NCBI RefSeq assembly: GCF_014640555.1
Contig: NZ_BMHE01000003.1
Location: 186,001 to 250,000 of the forward strand
Source: Paenibacillus marchantiophytorum
Lineage (GTDB): Bacteria > Bacillota > Bacilli > Paenibacillales > NBRC-103111
Direction: 5' to 3'
DNA length: 64,000 bases
The notes beneath the pieces were generated by a model. It was not told the origin of the DNA, did no database searches, and saw only the letters and a list, made by a program, of their open reading frames with translations. Every line of letters starts with the position of its first letter. Position 1 is the stretch's first letter. The position numbers were made by a program, and so were the translations under genes. Shown here one piece after another: positions 18,501 to 26,652 of the stretch.

Positions 18501-18533
18501 TTGACCCTTGTATTTCCTTTATTTGTTATATAT
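18501..18533 (+). promoter_or_regulatory. Candidate promoter of the stalk-domain protein gene
   Basis: TTGACC at 18501-18506 and TATATA at about 18527-18532, preceded by TG (extended -10). Spacing is about 20 nt, longer than ideal. It lies 50 nt before the ATG at 18582. Confidence 0.4.
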
Positions 18534-18581
18534 AGTGTAAAAGGTGAGTTGGAACTAATACAGATACGAGGAGAGATACGG

Positions 18582-19244
18582 ATGAAAAAAACGATAGTTT
18601 CTATCGTCGGGTTGTCATTGCTTTTGGGCGCAGCAGGCGGCGTTTATGCAGGAGCTAATTTACAAGAAATTAAGGCTTATCTGAACAACGATATAAAGGT
18701 AAAAGTAAACGGGGCGACAGTTCAGCTATTGGATGCACAAGGGAATGTAGTAACTCCGATTTCATATGATGGAAGCACCTACTTGCCAGCACGTGCTATA
18801 GCGAATTCTTTAAACGTAGCCGTAGACTATGATGCCGCTTCAAACAGCGTATTATTTGGTGAAAAGGTTGATGGCACTCCCGTTAATGCTGGACAAACTT
18901 TCTATGAAGCTATTAAAGATCCTAATTTGACGAAATATAAAAGCAAAGATTATACGGAAGTCATTAAAGATACTAAAAGCTCAGGATCCAACTTCACCTT
19001 AGAGCCAAAAGGCAAGTACCAAAAACTTTATTTGCAAGTTGCTGCTATCGGTTCTGATGTTCAACTTAAAATTCAAGACAAGAACAGCGTTTTGCTTAAA
19101 CAAGATACCGTGAGTATCGCTGACGGATTAAAAACAATTGAAGTCAATATAGCGGGATTAAGTGATGTCACCGTTTTCTATTCTTATGAAAATGACGATA
19201 AATCAGGCATTTTCGTACCTTTAACAACTTCTTACTATAAATAA
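18582..19244 (+). CDS. Secreted stalk-domain (copper amine oxidase N-like) protein
   Basis: 220 aa. ATG at 18582 has GAGGAG 8 nt upstream; a longer frame from 18462 runs through the promoter and is not used. Residues 1-25 are a signal peptide (KK start, hydrophobic core, AGG-VYAG). Residues about 40-105 match the stalk domain seen as a surface module in Paenibacillus (VKVNGATVQLLDAQGNVVTPI, STYLPARAIANSLNVAVDYD). The remaining 110 residues are a beta-rich domain resembling a small carbohydrate-binding or NPCBM-like fold, not firmly assigned. No enzyme motif. It stands alone between its own promoter and a strong terminator. Confidence 0.85.
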   Translation: MKKTIVSIVGLSLLLGAAGGVYAGANLQEIKAYLNNDIKVKVNGATVQLLDAQGNVVTPISYDGSTYLPARAIANSLNVAVDYDAASNSVLFGEKVDGTPVNAGQTFYEAIKDPNLTKYKSKDYTEVIKDTKSSGSNFTLEPKGKYQKLYLQVAAIGSDVQLKIQDKNSVLLKQDTVSIADGLKTIEVNIAGLSDVTVFYSYENDDKSGIFVPLTTSYYK

Positions 19245-19280
19245 AGCTTGCGAATGAACGCTTACCTCCCCAAATACCGA

Positions 19281-19316
19281 AAAAGTCCTTGAAATCAATG
19301 ATTTCAAGGACTTTTT
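19281..19316. terminator. Bidirectional rho-independent terminator
   Basis: A perfect stem, AAAAGTCCTTGAAATCA paired with TGATTTCAAGGACTTTT, has A-runs on one side and T-runs on the other. It serves the plus-strand stalk-domain gene and may also stop the minus-strand transcript arriving from 19360. Confidence 0.92.
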
Positions 19317-19359
19317 TATACAAGACAATATTCAAACCCTGCAGATTAGGGATAGACTT

Positions 19360-19903
19360 TTAATCAAAAAACACGCTCGGATACTCTACAACCCCTGAAA
19401 CATGATCAAGAGAGTTCTCTCGTAATTCTAATGCCATAAATACCTCATCTGCTACTTCGAATGGGGCCTTTATCCCCCACTTGGAGGCTTTATCAAAGCC
19501 AAATTTGGGATAATAATCGGGATGCCCCAATACCAATCGAATCATATCCAAGCTCAGCGGCTTTTTGTAGGGCTTCGTTCATTAATAGCTTTCCTACTCC
19601 TAGGTTTTGATATTCTGGTACAACGGAAATAGGAGCAAGAGCCAATGATTCCGCAGACTGCTCATCATTCGTTGCCACCAGTGACAATTCAGGGATGAAT
19701 ATGTTGGATTTTCGAATTCGGGAAACTAATTCATGTTCTTTTTTGTCAATGTGCTCCATTTCAGCAAATGCTTGCTTTACGATTTTTTCAGTCCTGCTAT
19801 AATCCTCAGAAAGTTCTTGTCTAATGGTAAAATACACCCTTGAACAGCCCCATTTCATCGTCTTTATTGCTTGTTCATTCCAACGCCGCGGCTGCTCATC
19901 CAT
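19360..19903 (-). pseudogene. Frameshifted GNAT acetyltransferase (YhbS-like)
   Basis: Two overlapping frames make one protein. 19903 to 19493 gives TIRQELSEDYSRTEKIV ... SAESLALAPISVVPEYQNLGVGKLLMNEALQKAAELGYDSI; 19551 to 19360 continues VLGHPDYYPKFGFDKASKWGIKAPFE. The break is one extra base near 19538 (ATTGGTATTGG where ATTGTATTGG would keep the frame). In addition, a strand-turn block expected between LSLVATNDE and QSAESLALAP (about 15 residues, the usual GHILLS region) is missing, and the first 25 residues (DEQPRRWNEQAIKTMKW) are unlike the family. Several independent defects argue for a true pseudogene rather than a read error. Confidence 0.85.
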
Positions 19904-19921
19904 CCATAGTTCCTTTATCGT

Positions 19922-20692
19922 TTAAGCTTTTGTCAGCGTAAGGCATAGCTTGGAAAGCTTGGCTTGCTTATAGGCGCCAGTTAATCCAAGCAGTGAAACT
20001 TCGGCTGTCTCAACTTCACGATATGGAACTTCCAGCTGCAAATCGGATTGAAAAGGGAACGCGGTAAGCCGGACAATCGCTTCTCCGTCCCAACTAGGGA
20101 TCACCGGATTCCCCCCGAGAAAATCAAAGGTTTCCGTCAATCCATCACGAAACCAAGTCTCCTTCGACTTCACAGTGCCCGGAGGATGGATACACATATA
20201 TATACTCAAATCATCGCAGAAACGGAGCAAGGCTAGGTGAAACGCAAGTCTTTCCTTGGCATCTTGGCTCTGGAGATGAAGTCGTTCCTCGAGCCTTTCC
20301 TGACGTTTCTTTTCCAATTTAAGAAAATCAATAGCGTGAGGGTCTTCAGGTAGCATTTGCAAGAGCTTGCAGAATTGAAGGCTGCAAAGAAGAGCAGCAT
20401 AAAGATTTACGTCCTCTACTTCATTTACGCCCAAGTGGTAAAAATGCTTTTTGATAGCAAGCGGATAGTTCCAGAAGCCATAGGGCAACCGTTGACCAAC
20501 TTCCCACATCGGGCTGTCATCCAGATCAATCCAACCTCGATCATGCTCTTTCACTGCATACATCACATCATCCCAGTACTCCGCTCCAATAAAATAATCC
20601 TTTTTCCAGGCAGCCGCTATCTTCCCCGCCAATTGAGCATGCTGATGTTGCTCATAGAATCGCAAAGTGCCCTTATGCTCATAAACGATCAT
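19922..20692 (-). CDS. DUF3891 family protein
   Basis: 256 aa, soluble, full family length. The recognisable core is QHAQLAGKIAAAWKKDYF near residue 20, VKEHDRGWIDLDDSP near 55, and RLAFHLALLRFCDDLSIYMC around 165. The His/Asp pattern (Q-H-A-Q, EHDRGW, CDDLS) is reminiscent of HD-type metal-dependent hydrolases, but no biochemical function is known to me. Start is ATG 20692 (GGGGGTGG upstream), with GTG 20695 as alternative. It sits alone, upstream of the broken acetyltransferase. Confidence 0.8.
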   Translation of the reverse strand: MIVYEHKGTLRFYEQHQHAQLAGKIAAAWKKDYFIGAEYWDDVMYAVKEHDRGWIDLDDSPMWEVGQRLPYGFWNYPLAIKKHFYHLGVNEVEDVNLYAALLCSLQFCKLLQMLPEDPHAIDFLKLEKKRQERLEERLHLQSQDAKERLAFHLALLRFCDDLSIYMCIHPPGTVKSKETWFRDGLTETFDFLGGNPVIPSWDGEAIVRLTAFPFQSDLQLEVPYREVETAEVSLLGLTGAYKQAKLSKLCLTLTKA

Positions 20693-20695
20693 CAC

Positions 20696-21062
20696 TCCAC
20701 CCCCAGCTTTTATAACGTAATATTATTTTTTAACTTAGGGGATGTCAATGGAAATAATGAATATAGTTAACCTTGTCAAACAAAAAACAAACAAGCAATG
20801 GTAGCCTTATACGGGGGCTCTGGCGTCCGTACAGCTAATCCTGATATGTATGGCAAGCCAAACAGAGTATCCAAAACGTCAGAGCAGCACATCGGAACTC
20901 CGTCAAACAGGGGGATGGTGTGACAGGAGCTCCTGTTACAGAGCTAAAGTATACCTTTAGGTTTTAAAATAATTTTGATCGCATTGTGGATAACAGGAGC
21001 TTGGCCCATTACAGATGGCATCTTTTGTAATATGTCCATAATTTTGCTTACTCACTCAAACA
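20696..21062. other. Intergenic stretch with no gene; one 14-bp palindrome
   Basis: No supported reading frame. It holds a perfect palindrome ACAGGAGCTCCTGT at 20923-20936 and an imperfect wide inverted pair, GCTCTGGCGT (near 20817) against ACGTCAGAGC (near 20876). Their role is unknown; they could be operator or relic sequences. Confidence 0.5.
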
Positions 21063-21110
21063 CAAAAAAGGTATATCCTGCGGATTCTGTTACGATTCCG
21101 AGGATATACC
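21063..21110 (-). terminator. Terminator of the nitroreductase gene
   Basis: On the minus strand, GGTATATCCT pairs with AGGATATACC and is followed by TTTTTT, 36 nt past the stop codon of the nitroreductase gene. Confidence 0.85.
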
Positions 21111-21145
21111 CGAACTATTTTCATCGGTTCACTTCCACTCTCTTA

Positions 21146-21790
21146 CTACAGGTTACCATTCCAGAACAAGACATCATCTATCGGTAAACGCACGGTTGGG
21201 TGCCCTGCTTGTGCTGCCTTGCCTATCGCGATAAGCATCACAGGAACATAACGCTCGGATATGCCAAACTCTGCTTTGAATTTAACTGTGTCGTATCCAG
21301 CCATGGGAACAGTATCATAACCACGAGCTTTGGCAACAAGCATAAGCTGCATCGAAACTAATCCGCAATCAATCAGCACACTATTTTTAAGATCATTCGA
21401 GTCTATTTGGGACAATACACCATTAATATTAGCTACTATCGTGTTTTTTATTTCCTCCGTCATGTAGCCTGCCTCTACGGCAGCGGCATATATTTTCTCC
21501 GAATAACTATAGCTCTCCAAATCTCCTAAAACCGCAATTACCGCTGATGCATCAACAACTTGCCTCTGATTATTGGCAATCGGAAGCAGCTTCTCTTGGA
21601 CAGCTTGATCATTGAATACAATAAATTTCCATGGTTGCAAGTTAGCGCCTGACGGTGCAAGGGTCGCTTCTGTCACTATATCTTTCAGTTCCTGCTCTGA
21701 AATGCGAACAGTAGGGTCATAATGGCGTACCGAGCGTCTTTCCTTAATTACCTCAAAAAAGTCCTGCCCTTGTTTCGTGTTCGTCTCCAT
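21146..21790 (-). CDS. Nitroreductase family protein (FMN-dependent NAD(P)H oxidoreductase)
   Basis: 214 aa. The opening ERRSVRHYDPTVRISEQEL followed by EATLAPSGANLQPWKF is the FMN-binding signature of the NfsA/FRP superfamily; the middle (LIDCGLVSMQLMLVAKARGYDTVPMAGYD) and end (RYVPVMLIAIGKA) agree. Dimeric cytoplasmic flavoenzyme reducing nitro compounds or quinones. I chose the ATG at 21790, which has CGGAGGCG upstream; a longer frame to 21850 has no RBS. It lies 132 nt downstream of an Rrf2 regulator on the same strand, a common pairing for electrophile- or nitrosative-stress-responsive nitroreductases. Confidence 0.9.
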   Translation of the reverse strand: METNTKQGQDFFEVIKERRSVRHYDPTVRISEQELKDIVTEATLAPSGANLQPWKFIVFNDQAVQEKLLPIANNQRQVVDASAVIAVLGDLESYSYSEKIYAAAVEAGYMTEEIKNTIVANINGVLSQIDSNDLKNSVLIDCGLVSMQLMLVAKARGYDTVPMAGYDTVKFKAEFGISERYVPVMLIAIGKAAQAGHPTVRLPIDDVLFWNGNL

Positions 21791-21922
21791 CTTTCTGCGC
21801 CTCCGATTCTTTTCTATAAAACCAAATTCAAACTGAGTAAAAATACACACAGTTTACACTAAAAAAAACTGAAAGTTAACTGCGTGATATTATGCACAGT
21901 ATAATTTGTTTTAAGATACGTG

Positions 21923-22369
21923 TCAATTACTTTTAATGATGGCTTCGTTCGCCAAATCTGCAATCGTGCGTTTCTTCAGTACATCCAAAATGCCTTGTTG
22001 TAATTCTTCCGCCATATCGGCAAAAACATCATTCATTTGAAGCCCTAATGGGTGGTCTCCTGTAGAATCTAACAACCCAGAGCACAGTGACTCCCCTACC
22101 TGAAGCGCCGTATACACATCTGCAAATGTTATGGACTCGGGCGGCTTTTTAATCCAATAGCCTCCGTCACGTCCCTCTCTTACTTCCAATATATGTTCAT
22201 GAGCAAGCTTAGCCATAATACGGCGCATAAGCGATGCTTCAGAACATAAGTGATTAGCAATATTACTGCTTGCGAAACGATTCGGATTCATGGACATGAC
22301 AGCCAGAGCCTGCAAGGCTAATCCAAAAGCTTTGTTATTTGAAGGGGGACTTTGCTTGGACTTTTTCAA
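21923..22369 (-). CDS. Rrf2 family transcriptional regulator
   Basis: 148 aa from a TTG at 22369 with AAGGGAG upstream; a longer ATG frame (22435) has no RBS. Winged-helix N-terminus (KAFGLALQALAVMSMNPNRFASSNIANHLCSEASLMRRIMAKLAHEHILEVREGRDGGYWI) matches Rrf2/YwnA/NsrR. Two cysteines are visible (in NHLCSEA and ESLCSGL), but not the three-Cys cluster of Fe-S members, so it more likely resembles the thiol- or ligand-sensing YwnA/HypR branch. The downstream nitroreductase gene is the probable target. The 130-nt gap contains the imperfect repeats CAGTTTACACT and GAAAGTTAACTG. Confidence 0.85.
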   Translation of the reverse strand: MKKSKQSPPSNNKAFGLALQALAVMSMNPNRFASSNIANHLCSEASLMRRIMAKLAHEHILEVREGRDGGYWIKKPPESITFADVYTALQVGESLCSGLLDSTGDHPLGLQMNDVFADMAEELQQGILDVLKKRTIADLANEAIIKSN

Positions 22370-22445
22370 TGTTAATCTGCTCCCTTCGATCTGCAATAGT
22401 GACTTGATACTAATAAACTCCTCACATCGTACCAAAGAATAGGCT

Positions 22446-22592
22446 TTAATTCAAGGAATGTGTGTCTTGCACCAGCTCCCGTATTTCATCATCATCTACC
22501 GAATATCTGCGTCTAGCTATATGAACAAGGCTGCCATCGTCCATTTGGACATTTGGCAGCCTGTTTGGCTGGTTCCATAACGAAGACTGCAT
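22446..22592 (-). CDS. Possible 48-aa small protein coupled to the HD-GYP gene
   Basis: Reading frame from ATG 22592 to TAA 22446, beginning 7 nt after the HD-GYP stop codon, so translation could be coupled. The product starts MQSSLWNQPNRLPNVQ and is basic in the middle (ARRRY) and acidic after it (VDDDEIRELV). No family recognised, no membrane segment, and only a weak AAAGAA before the ATG. It might equally be the worn end of a larger gene. Confidence 0.4.
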   Translation of the reverse strand: MQSSLWNQPNRLPNVQMDDGSLVHIARRRYSVDDDEIRELVQDTHSLN

Positions 22593-22599
22593 TTCTTTA

Positions 22600-23610
22600 T
22601 CAACCCAGTACTTCCTTTATCTCCAATTCTAAAACTCTTAAATCTAACAATTTCCCTTCGATCTCTACAACAGGACGTGTAGGATAATTCACATTCGTTA
22701 GTACAATAGTTCCAAGTCGGCCATCCAATAACCGAACCTCTTTGCCAACTTGCATAGACATAAGCATATTCAGAAAGGTTAAGCCAATTTTCGAATCGAA
22801 TTTACCTTGGAATACATCATTCTGCATGGTTTGGATAACTTCATGGAATGGCAATGCCTTTCGATGTGGACGCTCTGAAATCATGGCAACATACACATCA
22901 GCGACAGCTATGATTTGACTTATTGGATCAATCTCATCTCCAATTAAACCGCTAGGATATCCGCTTCCGTCGATCCGTTCATGATGTTGAAGCGCAGCCA
23001 GTGCGACACGGGGATTCACGTCAGAATTCATTAGAATTTCATAACCGAAAATCGTATGTTGCTTGACTATATCCTTCTCGTGTGCTTGGTAACGCCCGTT
23101 GCTATCCAGCATCGTAGAGGGAAGTTTGACGGAACCGATATCAAAGAGGCTAGCAGCTAGAGAGAGGAGTTCTAATTCTGCCTCAGGAAGATGAAGCCAT
23201 TTCCCCAACTTAATGGCAACGATTGCTACAGCGAGACTATGCTTATATCTGAAATCCTCTTGGGAGCGCATTTGTTCAAGCAAGCTAAACAGGTTTCGCT
23301 TTTTCGTAGCTGCAATAATGGATGGAAGCACCTTATCCTGTGCAGTTTTATCAGGCAGCTTTCCATTGTGATAAACAAAATCCTGAATTTCCTGAAATCC
23401 GGACTCCGCTTGCTTGATTTGTTCATAGGAAGGATCAAGAATAGCTTCTTTTACATGAATATCTTGCATATTAATGTTTAATTTCTTCAATTGGCTAATA
23501 TGTAATTCAGTGAGAATAACATTGGAAGAAATCATCAAAACCCCATGCGGGTTCCAGATGCTATGTACTAGTCTCTTCCCAATCAGTCGCGTATAGTCTT
23601 CATTGTGCAT
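22600..23610 (-). CDS. HD-GYP domain protein with substituted HD motif
   Basis: 336 aa. An N-terminal region (1-110, unknown), an HD-GYP domain (about 115-285) and a C-terminal PilZ-like or beta tail (290-336) are present. The GYP part is intact: H185, H209-H210-E211, D214-G215, G217-Y218-P219. The HD doublet itself reads F156-D157 (LFDIGSVKLP instead of LHDIGKxxxP), confirmed at DNA level as TTT GAT. HD-GYP enzymes hydrolyse cyclic di-GMP with a two- or three-metal centre, and the lost His is a metal ligand. I therefore infer weak or no phosphodiesterase activity, possibly a binding role. Confidence 0.85.
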   Translation of the reverse strand: MHNEDYTRLIGKRLVHSIWNPHGVLMISSNVILTELHISQLKKLNINMQDIHVKEAILDPSYEQIKQAESGFQEIQDFVYHNGKLPDKTAQDKVLPSIIAATKKRNLFSLLEQMRSQEDFRYKHSLAVAIVAIKLGKWLHLPEAELELLSLAASLFDIGSVKLPSTMLDSNGRYQAHEKDIVKQHTIFGYEILMNSDVNPRVALAALQHHERIDGSGYPSGLIGDEIDPISQIIAVADVYVAMISERPHRKALPFHEVIQTMQNDVFQGKFDSKIGLTFLNMLMSMQVGKEVRLLDGRLGTIVLTNVNYPTRPVVEIEGKLLDLRVLELEIKEVLG

Positions 23611-23651
23611 CTCGGTTACAGGATCCCCTTTCGGCTAATAGATTTGTATGA

Positions 23652-25022
23652 TCACAACATATTCCATTCCTTTGCCTGATAAGATCCTTTAACAAATCGT
23701 CCGTAAGCGCTTGCTAACACTTCCTTGCCATCATAAACGAGTTGTCCTCTCACATAAGTTCTTTCAATTCTTCCTTTGACGATCATGTCGTGATATAAGC
23801 TCCATCCCGCGGATGAATACTCTTCGGACTCATCTATCCTCCACTGCGCTTCCGGATCAAAGATGACGATATCCGCATCATATCCCACAGTCAGTCTCCC
23901 TTTTGATTTCCCCATGCCAAATCTATCCGCTGGGTTCTGACTAATAACTCGAACGAAGTCATGCAAATTAATAACGCCCGTAGCTACACCACTGCTATAA
24001 AGGATAGACAATAATGACTCAACACCAGGTGCGCCCGAGGCATTCTGAAAAATATCTCGTGAGCTCTTGCGATCCAGTTTCCATGACGCGTGATCCGAAG
24101 TGACCATTGAGATACGTCCTGAAGCCAGGTACGTCCACAATCCCTCGGCGTCTATTGCCTGCCGGAGTGGAGGATTTATTTTCCCTTTAGCCCCTAATTG
24201 AAGCATGTCGTCTTCATGAAAAACCAGATAATGCGTACAAGTTTCTGCCGTTACGTCTGCTCCCAACTTCGCATAATGTTGAACAGAATCGAAGATTTCG
24301 GGGAAGGTGCATTGAAGCAGATGCAATTTGACGCCTGTCAGCAGTGCTAATTCCATCACCGTATTCACAGCAATGGATTCTGCAATCTTAGGCCTGCTCC
24401 AGCAGTGAGCTCGAGGATCGCCCCCCAGTGGCGCCATACTGACAGTTGCAGCTCTAATAATTTCATCAACTTCGCAGTGGACGCCAACAGGTAATTCGGT
24501 TTCAGCAATGATGCTAAATGCGTCCAACAATCTGCCATCATCTATACGAGGAATGCTAGTGGAGTCATTATTAAACATGGAAACATGAAAGCCGCAGGCA
24601 CCAGCCTCTGCCATTGCATAGATTTCGTCCAGTGATCCTTCCTTCTGTATCGTAGCCAATAAAGCAAAATCTACAACGGCTTCTTGTTCCATCCATTCTT
24701 TCTTCTCTGAAAGCAACTGTGCTGTACATATGATCCCACTTGCATTGTAGGGCATTTCAATGATGGTAGTTACACCTCCTGCAGCGGCAGCGCGTGTGAG
24801 GTTGCTCACCCCCTCTTCCATCGATGAGTAACAATGAACATGTGCATCAATGGCCCCAGGTAAGACTAACTTCCCAGATGCGTCAAGATATTCTCCAGCT
24901 TCTAAGGTGTCATTGCGATCCCCGATGTATACGACAACACCATTCTCGATCCCAATAATGCTATTGTTCAATACGCAGTCTGGAAGCACAATATTCCCTC
25001 TAATTGCAAGATCGACTTTCAT
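23652..25022 (-). CDS. Cyclic amidohydrolase (allantoinase/dihydropyrimidinase-like) with altered metal ligands
   Basis: 456 aa, full length for the family. Aligns through PGAIDAHVHCYS (H61, H63), GVHCEVDE (H182), TAETCTHYLVF and VTSDHASW (D310). Two ligands of the usual binuclear metal site differ: the carboxylated Lys of GFKxF is H146 (GFHVSMF), and the second His of the H-x-x-H strand is Q237 (LHLLQCT). The enzyme may use one metal or a different centre. AGGAGG precedes ATG 25022. It diverges from an IclR-type gene, with two copies of a palindrome between them, which suggests regulation by its own substrate. Allantoin, hydantoin or similar ring amides are possible substrates. Confidence 0.85.
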   Translation of the reverse strand: MKVDLAIRGNIVLPDCVLNNSIIGIENGVVVYIGDRNDTLEAGEYLDASGKLVLPGAIDAHVHCYSSMEEGVSNLTRAAAAGGVTTIIEMPYNASGIICTAQLLSEKKEWMEQEAVVDFALLATIQKEGSLDEIYAMAEAGACGFHVSMFNNDSTSIPRIDDGRLLDAFSIIAETELPVGVHCEVDEIIRAATVSMAPLGGDPRAHCWSRPKIAESIAVNTVMELALLTGVKLHLLQCTFPEIFDSVQHYAKLGADVTAETCTHYLVFHEDDMLQLGAKGKINPPLRQAIDAEGLWTYLASGRISMVTSDHASWKLDRKSSRDIFQNASGAPGVESLLSILYSSGVATGVINLHDFVRVISQNPADRFGMGKSKGRLTVGYDADIVIFDPEAQWRIDESEEYSSAGWSLYHDMIVKGRIERTYVRGQLVYDGKEVLASAYGRFVKGSYQAKEWNML

Positions 25023-25113
25023 TGTTCTGCCTCCTATGGAGTAATGTAATCACAGTTTTCTCGCAAAAATCGAGATCCCCGTTTGCAGTCATTCGATTCT
25101 TATCACCGCCATA

Positions 25114-25132
25114 ATTATCATAATATGATAAT
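25114..25132. promoter_or_regulatory. Palindromic operator, copy 1 (ATTATCA-N5-TGATAAT)
   Basis: Perfect 7-5-7 palindrome ATTATCA/TGATAAT, followed at 25135-25141 by a third half-site ATTATCA. It lies about 90 nt upstream of the amidohydrolase start. The likely binder is the adjacent IclR regulator. Confidence 0.75.
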
Positions 25133-25244
25133 GAATTATCATTATACATGCAGACTTTAACACCAATTAATCTAAAATGTCAAGTTATGTCACATCAATA
25201 ACATGATGTCTTATTCTAAATTGATTATTAGTAACCATTAGATT

Positions 25245-25263
25245 ATTATCAATATATGATAAT
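25245..25263. promoter_or_regulatory. Palindromic operator, copy 2 (ATTATCA-N5-TGATAAT)
   Basis: Same 7-bp arms and same 5-nt spacer as copy 1, 131 nt away, and 66 nt before the IclR-type start codon. The position suits autoregulation. Confidence 0.75.
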
Positions 25264-25329
25264 TCGATTTTTTTAACGATTACGCCCCAAATTGTGCCTA
25301 CTTTAATGAGATGAGGATGAGTACAGTTT

Positions 25330-26067
25330 ATGAACGGGACTCAAACATTGGACAGAGCTTTAGAAATTTTGTTCGCTTTGGCAGAAACACAGGAAATGTT
25401 AACGGTTAGTCAAATCGCAGATAATGTTGGAATCCCTGATAGTACAGCCTACCGTTTCCTTCAAACCTTGGAACAACACGGCCTTATTGAACGAAAAGGC
25501 AAAGGACAAATTACTTTGGGTCTGCGAATTCTCGATCTTGCCCGCAATGTGCACCACCAAATTAACAAGCAATTGATTGAACTCGCGATCCCTTTCATGG
25601 AGGACCTCACCAAAGAGACAGGTGAAACCTCAATCCTCGCCTTAAGATCGGGAGGGAGCGTAATTTGTATTCATTACGTTGAAAGCAGCAGACCTATTCG
25701 ATTAAAAGCTGAAATTGGAAAAGCGTTCCCCTTGCATTTAGGTGCGTCTGGGAAAGTTTTGCTTGCATTCGAGCCTAGTAAAGTAGTCGATCAATTCCTA
25801 AGTGGAATCAAGGATTCTGACACGATTGAACTCATCCAGAGTCTAACCAAAATAAGAATAGACGGCTACTCCATCTCCTCCGGCGAAATCTACCCCGATG
25901 TTATTGCCATCGCTGCGCCCGTATTCGACTACCGCAATCAGGTTATTGCTTCTCTTACCATTGCAGGTCCTGTCTCTCGCGAGAGTATAGATGAAACACT
26001 CATTCAAAAGATCGTTCATACAACAACTTCGCTTTCAGTAAAGCTTGGTATGAAAAATGAATACTGA
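25330..26067 (+). CDS. IclR family transcriptional regulator
   Basis: 245 aa. Winged-helix N-terminus (TLDRALEILFALAETQEMLTVSQIADNVGIPDSTAYRFLQTLEQHGLIERKGKGQITLG) and the IclR effector domain (about 80-245; IRLKAEIGKAFPLHLGASGKVLLA, PVFDYRNQVIASLTIAGP). Effector domains of this family bind small organic acids or ring compounds. Divergent from the cyclic amidohydrolase gene, which is the natural target. A GAGGATGAG purine-rich stretch lies somewhat far (about 12 nt) before the ATG, so the RBS is only fair. Ends at a strong bidirectional terminator. Confidence 0.92.
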   Translation: MNGTQTLDRALEILFALAETQEMLTVSQIADNVGIPDSTAYRFLQTLEQHGLIERKGKGQITLGLRILDLARNVHHQINKQLIELAIPFMEDLTKETGETSILALRSGGSVICIHYVESSRPIRLKAEIGKAFPLHLGASGKVLLAFEPSKVVDQFLSGIKDSDTIELIQSLTKIRIDGYSISSGEIYPDVIAIAAPVFDYRNQVIASLTIAGPVSRESIDETLIQKIVHTTTSLSVKLGMKNEY

Positions 26068-26168
26068 GAAAGAATTGCACCTCTATTCACCAGCTGCCGC
26101 CTCTATGATTAGAAGCATATGGGGTATCGGGTATCGGATGGAAGAAGCGACAACCTAGTCAGCCATAG

Positions 26169-26212
26169 ACCAAAAAGCCATAATCCAACATCGTTGGATA
26201 TGGCTTTTTGGT
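26169..26212. terminator. Bidirectional terminator between iclR-type gene and cyd operon end
   Basis: ACCAAAAAGCCATA pairs with TATGGCTTTTTGGT, and inside it ATCCAAC pairs with GTTGGAT. Convergent genes lie on both sides. Confidence 0.9.
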
Positions 26213-26232
26213 TATTTGAAGCCGGCTGCTGC

Positions 26233-26631
26233 TCATTTCACTGTAAGTGTGACATAGTACATATACATACCGCAGTGCAACTTATAGGTTCCCGGCTTTA
26301 AATCTTGCAAGGTTGTGAAATTATCCCCTTTTTCCAGATAGAGATCAAGTCCTATGTCCCGAGAAGCCACACTTCTTATGCAGGTAAAGCCGCTTGGCTT
26401 TTTGAAATTCAGCTTTGTTGGAACGCCTGCCTTAACTTCAATATTGGCTGGATAAAAGCCATCGTCCTTCACTTGAATTGTCGCAATTTGATAGCCGTCG
26501 CTTTCCGTCATGACAGGTTCATTGGCCGATGACTCTGTGTTCTGGAAATAAAATAAAGCCAAGATGAAGAGGCATGTAAAAAGGATGCCCGCCATAATCC
26601 CAATTGCCCTGAACTTTGTCATATTCCTCAT
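26233..26631 (-). CDS. Membrane-anchored cupredoxin-domain protein
   Basis: 132 aa. One N-terminal membrane helix (about 8-28), then a beta-sandwich cupredoxin-like domain. The copper-site candidates are C in FTCIRSV and C/M in KLHCGMYMYYV, as in cupredoxin_1-type proteins (C-x-x-x and H-C-G-M). I chose ATG 26631, behind AAAGGTGG; a GTG at 26640 is an alternative. It is the last gene of the cytochrome bd operon, 21 nt after cydS. It could deliver electrons or copper on the outer face of the membrane; a tie to the bd oxidase is inferred only from position, since bd oxidases have no copper. Confidence 0.82.
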   Translation of the reverse strand: MRNMTKFRAIGIMAGILFTCLFILALFYFQNTESSANEPVMTESDGYQIATIQVKDDGFYPANIEVKAGVPTKLNFKKPSGFTCIRSVASRDIGLDLYLEKGDNFTTLQDLKPGTYKLHCGMYMYYVTLTVK

Positions 26632-26652
26632 AGGAACCACCTTTCCGTTTCA

